Shown: positions 45,942-61,789 of the stretch, piece by piece | Layout of the letters: each line of letters opens with the position of its first letter | Position numbering within the stretch: the first letter of the stretch is position 1 | Source of the DNA: Rhabditoides inermis | Lineage: Eukaryota; Nematoda; Chromadorea; Rhabditida; Rhabditidae | Length of the DNA: 64,000 bases | Assembly (NCBI GenBank): GCA_963966185.1 | Contig: CAWZYM010000253.1 | Coordinates: 707,501 to 771,500, forward strand | Reading direction: 5' to 3' | Made by a program: the position numbers and the translations under genes | Notes under the pieces: generated by a model | What the model was told of the DNA's origin: nothing | Databases searched by the model: none | What the model saw: the letters and a program-made list of their open reading frames with translations, nothing else

Positions 45942-46886
45942 CAGAACACAATCGAGAGAGAGAGAGGGAGGGAGGTAGGGAAAGAGGAAGGGACTCCATT
46001 TTCTGGGCGATGCCGCCGCAGTGGCGGGTGAGGCACAATCGATGCGGCAAGTGCACTATCACGATGCCAACCGAGGGGTACATACCAGTCGGGAAATGTC
46101 CTATACCCTACTACGTTACTGCCAGACGAAAAGCGTGCTAATATGACCCGTGTCCCATGTGGTTTTCGTACTTTGAACAACTGTGACTCAAACACTACTC
46201 CAGACACTGCTGCTTTTTCCAGCTTTTCCGCTTTACACAACCTCTTACGCGCCGATTGCCTCACTTTCGTGGTACATCGCTGCTGCTGAACGAACGTTTC
46301 AAGAGAAATGATTGACAAATGAAAACAGAATCGCAAAACGGCAAACAGCAGGCGAATTGCGTTCCTGTTCCAGGCACTTCCGGGACGCCTGCGTGCTTTC
46401 GCAATGCAGTCGCGTGCGTGTCATGTGAACGGCTGAGTGCAGTGAGCACCCGGGCGAGAGCCAGACAGTGAGAGGCAGTGAGAGCAAGGCAGAAAGTGAG
46501 AGAGACGGAGAGAGACAGAGGGAGAGACAGAGAGAATCATATTGATTCCACCCGCCACCCCGGCTCTTTCTCTCAAAGCTTTTCCTTGAACTGTAGAGGT
46601 ACACGTCATAAGGTCTCTGGCTCTACTGAGTTATGAAAGCCTCTGGCATACTCTCAATAACCGAGAGTGTGCGGGCAGAGATAAGATTCAGATTGTACAA
46701 AAAGATGACAGATGTCAGGTAGTCTCTCAAATTTATTGTTGGTATGAGACGGAAATGCGTACTCACCTGGATCCATCTTGAGTGGCATGTCGACAAAGTG
46801 TTTGCAGTCCGGGAATAGCTTGGCTGCTTGCACCGCAGCCAGCAGAGAGCCCTCGCAGTAGATCTTCTGACGCATACCGAACGCGC
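42414..46886 (-). CDS. tre: Alpha,alpha-trehalase (GH37), 5' end not found
   Basis: Fourteen exons: 46767-46886, 45212-45351, 44665-44751, 44511-44596, 44340-44447, 44088-44232, 43968-44029, 43800-43876, 43652-43738, 43379-43557, 43183-43300, 42908-43041, 42626-42772, 42414-42569; 547 residues plus a missing N-terminus that presumably carries a signal peptide. The enzyme splits trehalose to two glucoses; nematode trehalases act on trehalose as blood sugar and stress protectant. GH37 marks: [12 protein letters not shown] at the N-terminus; signature 1 [21 protein letters not shown] with the presumed acid Asp; [10 protein letters not shown] (signature 2); [17 protein letters not shown] with the presumed base Glu. 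The residue before the catalytic Asp is Arg (SGRDFSSRW), where Trp is usual. Two acceptors end GAG (before 45351 and 42772). Introns hold GA/CT repeats. Confidence 0.93.
43319..43363. repeat. (GA)n microsatellite in a trehalase intron
   Basis: Pure GA run; CT in the transcript sense. Confidence 0.95.
44243..44334. repeat. Purine-rich G/A repeat in a trehalase intron
   Basis: Imperfect (GAGAGGGG)n-like stretch, CT-rich in the transcript. Confidence 0.85.
45732..45767. repeat. (GA)n microsatellite
   Basis: In the 1.4-kb intron between the first two recognised trehalase exons; another run lies at 45898-45939. Confidence 0.95.
45898..45939. repeat. (GA)n microsatellite
   Basis: GA run with flanking imperfect repeats to about 45990, in the same trehalase intron. 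Confidence 0.95.
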
Positions 46887-47015
46887 CTGTAAATCAACCA
46901 TTCACACCATTGGCAAATCAAAAATCAAAGGTGGCTTCAGTAATCATCAAGACTGGCGCATACATGAGAACATGAGGGCATCAAAAAGAGGATGCTGGGA
47001 TATCTAACAAGTGAT

Positions 47016-47018
<3 letters not shown>

Positions 47019-47070
<52 letters not shown>
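47019..47070. repeat. (GA)n microsatellite
   Basis: Pure GA run. Confidence 0.95.
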
Positions 47071-47071
<1 letters not shown>

Positions 47072-48039
47072 GAACAGTAAGAAATCGCAAGGACGGGCTG
47101 TGACCTGGAGTGGTTTGGATGAGCGGGGAGCTTGCTTTATGTGTGTATCGGTGGGGGGTGGGAGGGGTGGGAGGGGAGAGAGAGGGAGAGAGAGGGAGAG
47201 AGCGGCCGGCGGCGGCAGCGCGCCCAGACCACGCCCCTCCGACACGCAGCATCTCTGTGTTCTCTGCGTGAGTCTGAAGAAACAACATTTGTCGCTTATA
47301 CGGATGAACACCGCACGTGAAATATATAGAATTCCACACTCTTCTTCGGTTTCAAGTTTCCAATTTCCAGTCTGGTTGTGAGTCTTTAAAAGTGGCAGTT
47401 CCATCTTCACACAAACGCATAATAATGACAATAGCTAAAATAACATGTTATAGTACAATACGAACTGTAGTGAAACGATTTCCAAGTCGGAGCACCCTAT
47501 AATGATTGCTTTCTAGAAAGTAGAAACTATCAGGTTGAAAGTAGCTGATTGTTTGTTCGAGCCAACATCACTTCGTGGATAGGCCAGAGCATAAGAAGAC
47601 TCACTACTACACAACTAGACTAACAAAACACCATAACTTAATCGTATTGGTGTTTCTATTTTCGCGATCATCGGTGCACTATGTCCTCGCACAACTCACA
47701 CCACGCAAGAGAAAAGACTGTTGATCTGCCGCGTGACGGCCGGATTCAAAACATTAATCCTATGATATGACGGGCGATTTGCGAGATAAGACGGTAATAT
47801 CGAATATGAATTGAAGAGAGACGCCAGATAAAGCCCGCTCCACAAATACTCACGGAGGTTTTCTACGTAGAATGGCTTACGCTGTCGCGAATGAAAAATG
47901 CGCCAAGCGCAACGTGACTTCTCACACGCTCGTTCTCGCTCGTTCTTATCTGATAGTAGTGATAAAAGTGATAGGCAAATTAAGCATATTGTGAACCGTC
48001 TTAGTCGCGACCGACGCGGCCGGAAAACCACAGTTTTTC

Positions 48040-48041
<2 letters not shown>

Positions 48042-48082
<41 letters not shown>

Positions 48083-48088
48083 CCTCTC
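48042..48088. repeat. (CT)n microsatellite
   Basis: CT run with CCCTCC interruptions at its right end. Confidence 0.95.
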
Positions 48089-50116
48089 TCTTGGTTTTGA
48101 CAGGTTCAAACGATCATCGAAAGTACTGTCATCGCTCGCACATGAGAAACAAGTTCAGAGAGATTGCTGTCAAAAGTCGTGTTTCGTGTATGTGCCATTT
48201 TTCGTGCGCAGCGCACTCAGATTGCTGCAATCTCAATCGTCACGTGGTCTCTCTGGTCACATTGCAGCCACGATACGATGATTTGATCAAGCAATAATTG
48301 ATCATCCCCTCGCTCCGATTTCACTCAGCGATGCGTGAAAAGAGCGCGTAGACACGTGCGCAAAAAAAAACGGCAACTCGCGTGGACAGACGAAGAAAAA
48401 TAGATGAGAAGATCATGAACAGACTTCAGTGGGTACACGGTGTAGTTGGTACGCGATAGGAAAACGCTAGACAGTGGTCGCGCAAAGTCACTTGCATGTC
48501 TCCCCTAGACCAGACCCAAGAGATATCCATTTCCGCGTCAATAGCGACAGACCCGTAGATCAATCATGTCGGGTCACTAATCCGTCTTTGATTATTTATT
48601 TCACTTCCGTATTATGTGATTGCGCACAATGACTCCAAACGCCCAAACCACACCCCTTTTCTTCAACAGTAAAAAAAAATCAAATGTTGACGTTCAATCA
48701 ATCTGAAACTGCGAAACACGCCAACGTCGTTTTCTCATGTTGAATGACACCATTAAACCATTGTTTCGACGCCCATTTTCCCAGAAACAGCAACTTCCAG
48801 TGTCCGTGTGCGATAGATGGTTGTTGAAATCGGGTGTTGCATTTGGTGATAAAATGATAACGGCTACCGCGCGAGTGAGAGTCAATCATCGGCACGTGAC
48901 AGCGGTGAACGATCGGATCAAATGCGTCGGCGCCATCGAAGTTGAAGTAAAAACGGGTGCAGGTGTTGCGATATAGCAGTGGTGCCATCCCGAGAATGTT
49001 TGGAGTTTCGGAAAATGTTTCGTGAACATGAAGGGAGAAAGAGAACAGAGTAATTGTGATATATGAAACAATAGAACAATTAGATAGTGTGAACCAGAAT
49101 GTGTAGTGTCAGTGTGTGAATGTAGTTGTTATAGGCTGCGATGCCAAAATTTTTTTTGGAACACACCTATTTAAGTTTCGTACATAGTCTACGACTGCCA
49201 TATAAATCGAATTCAAAAGCTTCTTTTGCAAAACGAATCATAAAAACAGTTTCGGTATATATTACATCATTTTTCTGTGAAATCAAGGTTAGTTGATGAC
49301 GAGGCAAACTTACAACCGATTTTATTTTTTATATCGGAAAACAGCCCCGAATACAGGTAATACATGCCGAAATGTTCAGTTGCATCATATTTACAACCGC
49401 CATTTTCACCTATGTATGTCAAAATATACTAAAAACAGAACGTCAAATAATTTTGGGATAAACAACGTGAAAATGGGAGCCGATTTTATCCGGGCCAATG
49501 ACGTCTGTTCGTTGGCCACTTCTAGTTTGTGAAATCGGCCGTAAGCCGATATTAGAAGAAAATCTGACCGCAGCCTTACATACAAGGTCGGAAATGGAAA
49601 CAATCTGACAGTTTTTATGTTCAAATTTACAGCGGTTTTTCGACCATGTTTCGAAGTTCGTTTCTTTTTACAGCGAAACACACCTTTTTGAAATTGTTTC
49701 ATTTTACACATTTTGGGAGAAGGGCGTAAACAAAGCTCGACAATAACAAATGTACTTATTTGCGAAAAAAAAACAATTGAACCCGACTTATATGAAAGAA
49801 TATAAAAAAAACAACTTTTTTTCACAATTTGGAAAAAAACTAACGCAACATGTAGAAACGCAACATGCGAAGTTTTCATTTCGTAGTTACAAATCGAAAA
49901 CTTTGCGGTTTTTTTCCATTCATTTTCAGAATATGACTCAATCATGAAAAAAATATTTTATTTTGATAATCTTATTGCTTTATATACGAAATTGAGAGAG
50001 GTGTGTTTTTTAACATCAAGATAGGGGCGAAAGCAATCCGTCACGAGAATGAATTAAACAGAACGCACTAAAAGCTGTAACTTTATGTCAATAGGAGGAA
50101 ATGTATCTTCAATGAT

Positions 50117-50122
50117 TTTATT
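50117..50122 (-). terminator. Polyadenylation signal of the Pro/Ala/Tyr repeat gene
   Basis: AATAAA on the minus strand, about 130 bp after the stop codon. Confidence 0.5.
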
Positions 50123-50254
50123 CAAAACCCTTTTAAACATACATAATCTTTGAAACAAATATCTGTCAAACAGACATTCTTAGTGAACCATGAATCTATT
50201 TTCAAACAAAATTCAACTCGATCGTCAGTTACTAGCCACTTACTAGTAACACGT

Positions 50255-51280
50255 CTACCCCTTGTATCCAGTGAGAGCCTGGATGAGCTGGTTGATCCAA
50301 TCGTAGTTGGGTGCAGTCGGCGGCTTGTATGCGGGAGCCTTGGTGGTCGGGCGGTACGGAGCAGGAGTCGGATTGTAGGCAGGAGCCGGGGCGGGATATG
50401 CGGGGGCTGGCGCGGGGTACGCGGGAGCCGGTGCAGGGTACGCAGGCTTGGGTGGATTGTATGCGGGAGCCGGTGCGGGGTACGCGGGAGCCGGTGCAGG
50501 GTACGCAGGCTTGGGTGGATTGTATGCGGGAGCCGGTGCGGGGTACGCGGGAGCCGGTGCAGGGTACGCAGGCTTGGGTGGATTGTATGCGGGAGCCGGT
50601 GCGGGGTACGCGGGGGCCGGTGCAGGGTACGCAGGCTTGGGTGGATTGTATGCGGGAGCCGGTGCGGGGTACGCGGGGGCCGGTGCAGGGTACGCAGGCT
50701 TGGGTGGATTGTATGCGGGTGCGGATGCGGAGTACGCGGGAGCCGGTGCAGGATACGCAGGCTTGGGTGGATTGTATGCGGGAGCCGGTGCGGGGTACGC
50801 GGGGGCCGGTGCAGGGTACGCAGGCTTGGGTGGATTGTATGCGGGAGCCGGTGCGGGGTACGCGGGGGCCGGTGCAGGGTACGCAGGCTTGGGTGGATTG
50901 TATGCGGGTGCGGATGCGGAGTACGCGGGAGCCGGTGCAGGATACGCAGGCTTGGGTGGATTGTATGCGGGAGCCGGTGCGGGGTACGCGGGGGCCGGTG
51001 CAGGGTATGCAGGCTTGGGTGGATTGTATGCGGGAGCCGGTGCGGGGTACGCGGGAGCCGGTGCAGGATACGCAGGCTTGGGTGGATTGTATGCGGGTGC
51101 GGGTGCGGGGTACGCGGGGGCCGGTGCAGGGTACGCAGGCTTGGGTGGATTGTATGCGGGTGCGGGTGCGGGGTAGGCTGGAAGGGGCGCAGGCGCAGCG
51201 GCGACGCTCGCCGATCCAGTCGATTCGTAGGCGTCCACAGATAGCACAGCCAGAGAGAAGACCACCACTGCTCCGAGCAT
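50255..51280 (-). CDS. Secreted Pro/Ala/Tyr-rich repeat protein
   Basis: Intronless, 341 residues. Signal peptide MLGAVVVFSLAVLSVDA, a short linker with Ser/Ala/Pro, then about twelve 21-residue repeats of the type YNPPKPAYPAPAPAYPAPAP, and a unique tail with YRPTTKAPAYKPP ending DWINQLIQALTGYKG. Low-complexity Tyr/Pro/Ala/Lys repeats after a signal peptide suggest an extracellular structural or adhesive protein (cuticle, eggshell, pharyngeal lining or mucin-like); I cannot tell which. The GC-rich repeat produces long shadow frames on both strands. A good TATA box sits 38 bp upstream of the ATG and AATAAA follows the gene. The tail is non-repetitive and may be the functional anchor. Confidence 0.88.
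   Translation of the reverse strand: MLGAVVVFSLAVLSVDAYESTGSASVAAAPAPLPAYPAPAPAYNPPKPAYPAPAPAYPAPAPAYNPPKPAYPAPAPAYPAPAPAYNPPKPAYPAPAPAYPAPAPAYNPPKPAYPAPAPAYSASAPAYNPPKPAYPAPAPAYPAPAPAYNPPKPAYPAPAPAYPAPAPAYNPPKPAYPAPAPAYSASAPAYNPPKPAYPAPAPAYPAPAPAYNPPKPAYPAPAPAYPAPAPAYNPPKPAYPAPAPAYPAPAPAYNPPKPAYPAPAPAYPAPAPAYNPPKPAYPAPAPAYPAPAPAYPAPAPAYNPTPAPYRPTTKAPAYKPPTAPNYDWINQLIQALTGYKG
50440..51180. repeat. 63-bp coding tandem repeat
   Basis: About twelve units of 63 bp in the Pro/Ala/Tyr gene. Two variant units (GCGGATGCGGAGTACG) at about 50718 and 50907 are 189 bp apart, suggesting later duplication of a three-unit block. Confidence 0.95.
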
Positions 51281-51317
51281 GTCGATGTGTTATTGTTCGT
51301 TCTATCGCCTCCTCCAC

Positions 51318-51326
51318 TTTTATACG
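51318..51326 (-). promoter_or_regulatory. TATA box of the Pro/Ala/Tyr repeat gene
   Basis: GTATAAAAG on the minus strand, about 38 bp upstream of the start codon, implying a very short 5' UTR. Confidence 0.7.
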
Positions 51327-51928
51327 TTTCAACTTTCCACGCTTTCAAGGATCGTGATGATATAATCCTATTATTGTGTACCATGCGGACTAACATAACG
51401 GAATAATATTGTTTTGCCAAAACACACTATCGGCTGCAAAAGTATGCTAGCAATAATTAAATGATCACTCTCTTTTCTAACGCAGTCTTTGCTTATACGC
51501 GTAAACCTATTTTCAACACCTGAACTATAAAAGTGTGTTAAACTAAAAGCCTGCCACATATTTCATTTTCATTCTGTGCGAAAATTCTCCGTTTTTTTTG
51601 TAAAGTTTTCTTCGCCATGGTGTCATGGGGAAAGAAACTTGAGTTCAAAATTGGTCCCACTACGGATAGCCTACTGCCTAACCCAACGCCTCATAACGGC
51701 AGGAATTGGGCACAAAGAGTTAACAAGGGAAGTGTCTCAGGGCCTCCGCTTCAAATTAAACGAAATATGGCTCATTCGCTAGCCAAAGGCTTCCTGATCA
51801 ATATTGCCATTGCTCATTTTTGCCGCGGTGCACGTTGAAGTACCGTAATCCTACCGTAAAGTTTTGACGGTTTTCGTGCTTTTTCATTTTTGCGAGTTGT
51901 CAACGCGTTTGAGAGAAGACATTGCCAG
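51327..51928. other. Intergenic region, no gene seen
   Basis: Upstream flank of the repeat gene; overlapping open frames at 51576-51838 (+) have no motif or splice support. Confidence 0.4.
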
Positions 51929-52002
51929 CTCGATTGTCTTAGTGGTTAGCGAGGCGGCCTAGTATTCTGGCAGTGCCGGGTTCGATCCCGGCTACAGTCA
52001 TT
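51929..52002 (+). repeat. tRNA-like sequence (SINE head or tRNA pseudogene)
   Basis: Contains CTTAGTGGTTAGCGAGG (D-arm/A-box-like) and GCCGGGTTCGATCCCGGC (B-box within a perfect 6-bp stem with a 6-nt loop). The acceptor stem does not pair, so a working tRNA is unlikely. Confidence 0.5.
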
Positions 52003-52084
52003 TTGCTTTTGCAAATTTGAATCTGTTAGAATGTTATGAATATATCCATATTAACCATATAACAATAACATAATACCAACTGAT

Positions 52085-52258
52085 TGTAAAAGCAAACGAA
52101 CGACGCGCAATCACTCTGCATGGCTCAGTGATGAGTTGCGTTGTTTCAAGTTGCACCGAGCTTGCGGGTTCCATTCCTTCCAAGCCAAATGTTTTGCTTT
52201 CGTGAAAATGAGGATTTGTGGTAAGATAGAGCAGAAATGAGTCGCTATTGTGCTTTCA
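52085..52258. mobile_element. TIR/tRNA-like element relic, plus orientation
   Basis: ATGGCTCAGTGATGAG (A-box), CGGGTTCCATTCC (B-box) and the terminal GAGTCGCTATTGTGCTTTC match the elements at 8754 and 34584 in opposite orientation. Confidence 0.55.
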
Positions 52259-52427
52259 AACAGAATGCGAAAAGCCTGTACTTAGCAAAACGAACGATCT
52301 ATCTACGCCGAAACGGGGCGACACCACTACTCACTCACTACACTAGGTGATGTGTGATTCGCAGCAAAATGTGAGTATTAGTTCCATAAATATCTCTGCA
52401 GTGAACTGCGTTCGATATTTTGTTCGT

Positions 52428-52483
52428 TAAAGGAACAGTGGCGACTTATTTCTGCCACAACCTGCCACAACTCCTCATTTATA
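52428..52483. mobile_element. TIR/tRNA-like element end fragment
   Basis: TTAAAGGAACAGTGGCGACT followed by TATTTCTGCCACAACCTG, a clean left end whose element breaks off after about 55 bp. Confidence 0.6.
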
Positions 52484-53652
52484 TCACTGTTTGTTTACTA
52501 TGTCGATTTTCTCTTGTTATCGTTAATAAATCGTTCTATCTATCTATACTATCACGTTTACACATAGTAATAGTATTCATCTTCTCAAACTCTGCATATT
52601 ATGTGTTCTTGGTTTTCATGATTTCATGATATGTTGCGTTGCCCCCCCCCACTACTTTTACTGCAAGGAAATCTGTCCCCAACAACGAGAGGCCAGGCGA
52701 AAAACGTACTAACAAAAAATAACCTTTATCCGGTATGAGTGAGAATATGATGAAAAAGAGTGTAGTGCACAGACTAGAGGAAAAACTGGAGGAAAAAACA
52801 AGTTATCGGGACGCATCATTATTGTCTAGCTTGAGAGGGCGGGTCACCATCTCGCTGTTCTGCTTGGAGTTTGGTTGTGTCTACTTCCTCTTCCGGATGA
52901 GGCATTGGATAGGTGAGTAGAAGCACGGCTTGAATCGCTTTACCTTCTCCGCCGGAACTCCTGCCTGAATCTTGAAGTAACAAATTAATAAAAGTTTTTT
53001 TCTTCGTTTCAGTCAGATATAATCTAATTGTATAACTGTATACTACGCTCTCATCATTTCCCAAGCATCTATCGAACTGCAGTGTGCATTCACGCTGTTT
53101 CTTCGCGTCAACGATTAACAAAAGTCTCCGAGGATCACACAAACTGCTCGCTTAGTAGATTGTATCTTCTTATAGAATAATTCGAAGTCCCCACTGCTTG
53201 CTCATGACACAAGTCACAAATTCGAGCCAGATTCGGCTCTCGTCTTTCCAATCCAATTGCCACACTTCGAAACGCGATTTTCCCACGCGTCTCGCGATCA
53301 AATGCCCCCGCTATGATAGGCGCAGGAAGAGAGCGAGAGAGCGAGGGAGGGAGGGAGGGAGGGAGGGAGGGAGGGAGAGAGAAGATGAAATGAAGAGGTT
53401 CAGCAACTGACGATGCCGCTTTATAAGATTCGAGCGGCCAAGATTCGTTCGGATGAAGATCTCTCTTTCACTTTCCGAAATTCCCGTCCACAAAAAGTTC
53501 GTCTCCAGAAGCGGAAGCGTATCTGACGACGGCGTCTTTGTATGGCGGACGGGTAGAATATGCAATCAGTCGCCCACTCCAACCACCCTCCCACCTTTGC
53601 ACTACGCACAACGTAGTCGACCATCTACAACACAAGACACCACAAAACCCCG
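52484..53652. other. Intergenic region, no gene seen
   Basis: Contains a (GGGA)n run at 53340-53378 and unsupported short frames. Confidence 0.4.
53340..53378. repeat. (GGGA)n microsatellite
   Basis: About nine GGGA units on the plus strand. Confidence 0.9.
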
Positions 53653-55047
53653 CTAGTGATTGCTGATGCGTGATGAGGGATGTTTTTTTTCAGTTATTAG
53701 AGAATAATATGATATGATCACCGGTTCCTCGGCCATTCTTCCACCGACGCCACGCATCAACGGATACTCTTTGAAAGTCCTGCAAAAACAAAATGTAGAA
53801 TCAGCTTTAGCTAATCACAATCATGTTTCACTTGGTCGTGAAAGTTATCTGTTGGCCTTCAGCGTTCAAACTCGAACACGGTATTTTTCACATTTTTAAA
53901 CTTTGCGGCGCGTTTTCTACCTGTTCTGTTCGTTTTTAGCATGGTTTTGAAAAGAAATGTGAATATTTTCGCCTTCTATCACAGGGCAGTTCCTCATACC
54001 CGAAACTTTGAGTGTTTTGTCGTTTTTGAAAGCATCAATCTGCTGTGCTATTCATATCGTCGCGTAGCAGTGATTGGTTTGATATAGAATATAGTGCATC
54101 GAAGACGCGTCATGTATTCATTCTACCTTCTACGCCCGTCGAAGTCACTCTGCTGGAAAATCGAGGAATAGAATCAAGTGCGCGCCGACTCTAGTTCCCT
54201 TTTCGCGACAATGAAACTCAATTGTCTTCCCTCGCACCATTATCTAACGAGCTCAAGAAGTCTTACAAAATGTGTAAATTCTCAGAATCATCACGCTGTA
54301 ACGCTGCACGTGAGCACTATGCCATATAAATATGAATATTTTTTCATTACCCAATTGATTCAAAAACTCTTCTCCAAAAAAGACAACAATTGCTATAGCG
54401 AAAGTCGTATCTTCTGTTCCGATCTGCAATGCAATTTGCACGATTATTGAAGTCGCGTACGAATGGATGCGCTATGATACTAATTGCAGTCCCATTCCAA
54501 GAACAATCTATTCCCACCTACACCCACACAAGTTACAGTCTCCCGAATGCCAGATTGAATATGAGTAACTAGTGTGAGATAAGAACGCGTGTCCTACTCG
54601 TGCTTATTCACCTCACGTTTGGCTACAGTAATCTGAGTGTCATTGAGCCTCGTGTTGAAAATGTCCGAAACCAAACAGTCGACTCGACGCATAAGCGAGT
54701 TAGTGTCGCGTCTTTAGCAAGCTCGCCCATTCAGCTTCACACATGTTTTCCTCCTCGACTATCGTCGACTTCCGCTCAAAGGCCAGAAAACAACAAAGTC
54801 ACCAAAAATGTCACCGCAGAAAACTGTACTATCACACTAACATCCGAGTGATCAGTAACCAATCGGACTTATCGCCTACTTATGACCCATAGTCTGTGTG
54901 TGGTCTGTAGACCACTCACTCAGTTCTCAACAGTACTCTAACAAAAAATAACAGTACTCACCTGAATCCGTAGTGGGGGAATCCGACGTAGTAGGCCTGT
55001 GAGAAGGCGATGAGGGCTAGAAGGAGAAGCGATCGGAGACCGAACAT
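53653..55047 (-). CDS. Small secreted peptide precursor, 70 residues
   Basis: Two exons, 54962-55047 and 53653-53779, joined in phase by a 1.18-kb GT-AG intron. A strong signal peptide, MFGLRSLLLLALIAFSQA, is followed by YYVGFPHYGFR, then TFKEYPLMRGVGGRMAEE and a tail ending SSRISNH. Aromatic/Gly motifs ending in Arg next to possible basic cleavage points resemble neuropeptide-like or small antimicrobial precursors of nematodes; I do not recognise the family and this role is inference. The second exon rests on splice sites and phase only, so the true C-terminus could differ. Confidence 0.5.
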
Positions 55048-56008
55048 CGTGGCAGAATGAGCTCTCTGTCCCCTCTCTCCCTCTTCCTCTCCATTCCCCC
55101 CGAGCCATCCCATACGCCCCGCCCATATCGCCCCCTCACCACAAAACTTCACATATAATTTATCCACATCTTCAAATCAAATAATAATCATAAACAATCA
55201 ATGCGAAACCAAGGCAGAGCAGTTCAAATATCCAGTATCATACAATGATAGTAGTCGCGAGACGAGAGAGGGGAGAAGGGCGTGTGTGACGGAGAGAGAG
55301 AGAGAGCGAGCTAGCATACAATCATAGCTACCGTAGTCTTCGGTGAGTGGGTGGGAGGGAACAATCGAACATTGCCTAACAGCTTGCCAACATACAATCT
55401 CTCATCGTCACTCATTCAAATAGCAGCTCTTGACAAGAGTGCTGGGAGACATGATAGCACATGTGGAGAGGGAGGAGGAGTGGAGTGGAGGAGGTCGACG
55501 ATTTGACGTCCAACCTGTGTGCACGTTTGACGAACAAGTAAGGGAGGGAAGGAGAGGGCAGAGAAGATGAAGAAGGGACGACCATCAATTCTGCAAACGA
55601 CGACGATTGGCACGGTGTAAAAACTCGCATCTACATAAGCCCCGCGCTCATTATTCCATTCGGAGAGAAAGAGAGCACGCGGAGGTGTATGAATTGGAAT
55701 GAAATGCGGCGGGCGGTGTCGGGGCGACCGACCGACACGCGCGCTATTCTTCCTACGAGGGCGCGTCTTGTTCACTCACACACTACTCTGCTTCCGCGCT
55801 CAACTCAAGTACTTATCCAGACGCACACATTCACACAAATCTCATACACACAAAACTATTTTCATATTAAATAATTATAATGATAAAAACTACACTATTT
55901 CATCGGGGGAAAAGAGCGACTATTTAAAACAAAGAAACCATGCAGAACTACTCAACGATCACAACATACTAACACTACAGTACCCCAGTTAGGTGTCCCA
56001 CTCACCTT
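55048..56008. other. Intergenic region, no gene seen
   Basis: Upstream flank of the small peptide gene and 3' flank of Rac; GA-rich patches near 55260-55310. No gene supported. Confidence 0.4.
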
Positions 56009-60184
<4,176 letters not shown>

Positions 60185-60757
60185 TCAGAGAGTCGCGCAG
60201 CCAACTCTTCCCCTCAAGCACGCTGCAATGTAGAACATTTTACAATCGCAAAGTAACTCGCGACTCTCGACTCGAGCTCGACACACACAACGTTCACGCC
60301 GCGCACGCAAATGAAACTCGAGAGGACGAGGGATGAGTGAGGCGCAGGGTGCAGGTGAGATGAGTGAGGGGTGACCTAACTCGGGAGTCGGGAAGCAGAG
60401 TGCAAGTGCGCAAAAACCATCCGCGCCATTTCAGTGAGTGGGTAGGTGAGAGAAGAGGGGTGAGAGAATGAGAGAATGAGACGCGAACCAACAAAACGCG
60501 CATCGGACAGAGACAGCACCCATGAATTGATTGCAACACAGAACAGAGTGAGAGAAAAGGACAGACAGAGACAGTGGAAACAAACGCGTTCGATTCAAGG
60601 GTCGACAACACAAGAACATGCTGACGCTGTGCGGGATGCGTACATAGTTGCGAGAGTAGCATTGTAGCAAGAGTTTGCGTACGCGGTCAAACAAGTCGAT
60701 CAGACGGAAGCGATCAATGGATGTCAGTAGAAATCGCATCCACATTTCTACAATCAG

Positions 60758-60763
<6 letters not shown>

Positions 60764-60811
<48 letters not shown>
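60764..60811. repeat. (GA)n microsatellite
   Basis: Pure GA run. Confidence 0.95.
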
Positions 60812-60814
<3 letters not shown>

Positions 60815-61363
60815 CGCGGGCCGCGCCCACGGTCGTTGCAAACGACTCTATACAACAAAACAATACAATGCACTCTCATCACATGCATAAATACTTTATC
60901 ATACTTTTCCAAACTTTTTTTTACATAACATATACACAGAGCATTCGATAGTATACAAAGACAATCAAATCTATCTGCAATCAGGCGAGAATCACAGAGC
61001 GAAACAGTGTATAGCAAACGAGTGACTGACCACACACAGAGAAAGTCCACAGTCACCAGGGGAGGGGGGGGGGGGGCGGCGGAAAAGGTTAGAATCATCG
61101 GAACACACACACCGAGATAGAAGAGGGAGCAGGGAGCAGAGAGAGAACAGCGACACAGTGATTATACTAGTAATGAGGACGAGAGTTGGCGCGTGCGCAA
61201 TCACCGCCTAATCGATCAGGCATTGTCAGCCGGGGCGAGAGCGCCGGTTGGCGGCAGTGATAACACGCGTCTCATCCATTCTACAGACCACAACCCGCAG
61301 CTCTCACTCTCCCACACTCACTTCACAAAACATCGACATGCAAATAATAGGCAAGCGAAGCGA

Positions 61364-61366
<3 letters not shown>

Positions 61367-61416
<50 letters not shown>
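61367..61416. repeat. (GA)n microsatellite
   Basis: GA run with AAAG interruptions at its right end. Confidence 0.95.
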
Positions 61417-61418
<2 letters not shown>

Positions 61419-61789
61419 GGACAAAGACGGGAAGACTGCTTGGATCACTCGGCTACTCCCTCTGCTACATGGCTATGCTAGTGCTAAAGGGCAGAGCGGA
61501 AAGGGAAAACAGAGAAGGAAGTCGGAATAAAGGAAAGGCGAGGAGCGATTCACAATGAGACAATGACAAAGCGACCAACATCTACCCTACTTCTCTTCTC
61601 AGTCTATCGAGAAGCCTAAATGCTACAGACAATCAAATCTACCACCGATGTAACGCCCCGTTGAGCACTTCAAAGTCAATACGAGAACGAAAGGAGAAGA
61701 AGAGACAGCTACACACAGACAACGGACAACGGACGCTAGGCGAGGTTGGATAGAATACAATGCATATATGGAGTGGGGGCGCACCTCTA

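Larger units (their letters stand above)
46887..50116. other. Long region without a supported gene
   Basis: Should contain the first exon(s) and promoter of trehalase, which I could not identify. Holds GA/CT microsatellites at 47019-47070 and 48042-48077, a purine tract near 47146-47205, and otherwise only unsupported open frames (for example 48698-48988 - and 49406-49945 -). Confidence 0.45.

Noticed and set aside
48698..49945. Minus-strand open frames of 96 and 179 codons
   Set aside because: No family resemblance, splice signals or codon pattern; AT-rich chance frames.
50122..51420. Long overlapping frames on both strands of the repeat gene
   Set aside because: Shadows of the 63-bp repeat; only the minus-strand frame with a signal peptide, TATA box and matching 3' signal is a convincing gene.
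51929..52002. Functional tRNA gene
   Set aside because: T-arm has a 6-nt loop and no acceptor stem pairs; scored as a SINE head or pseudogene.
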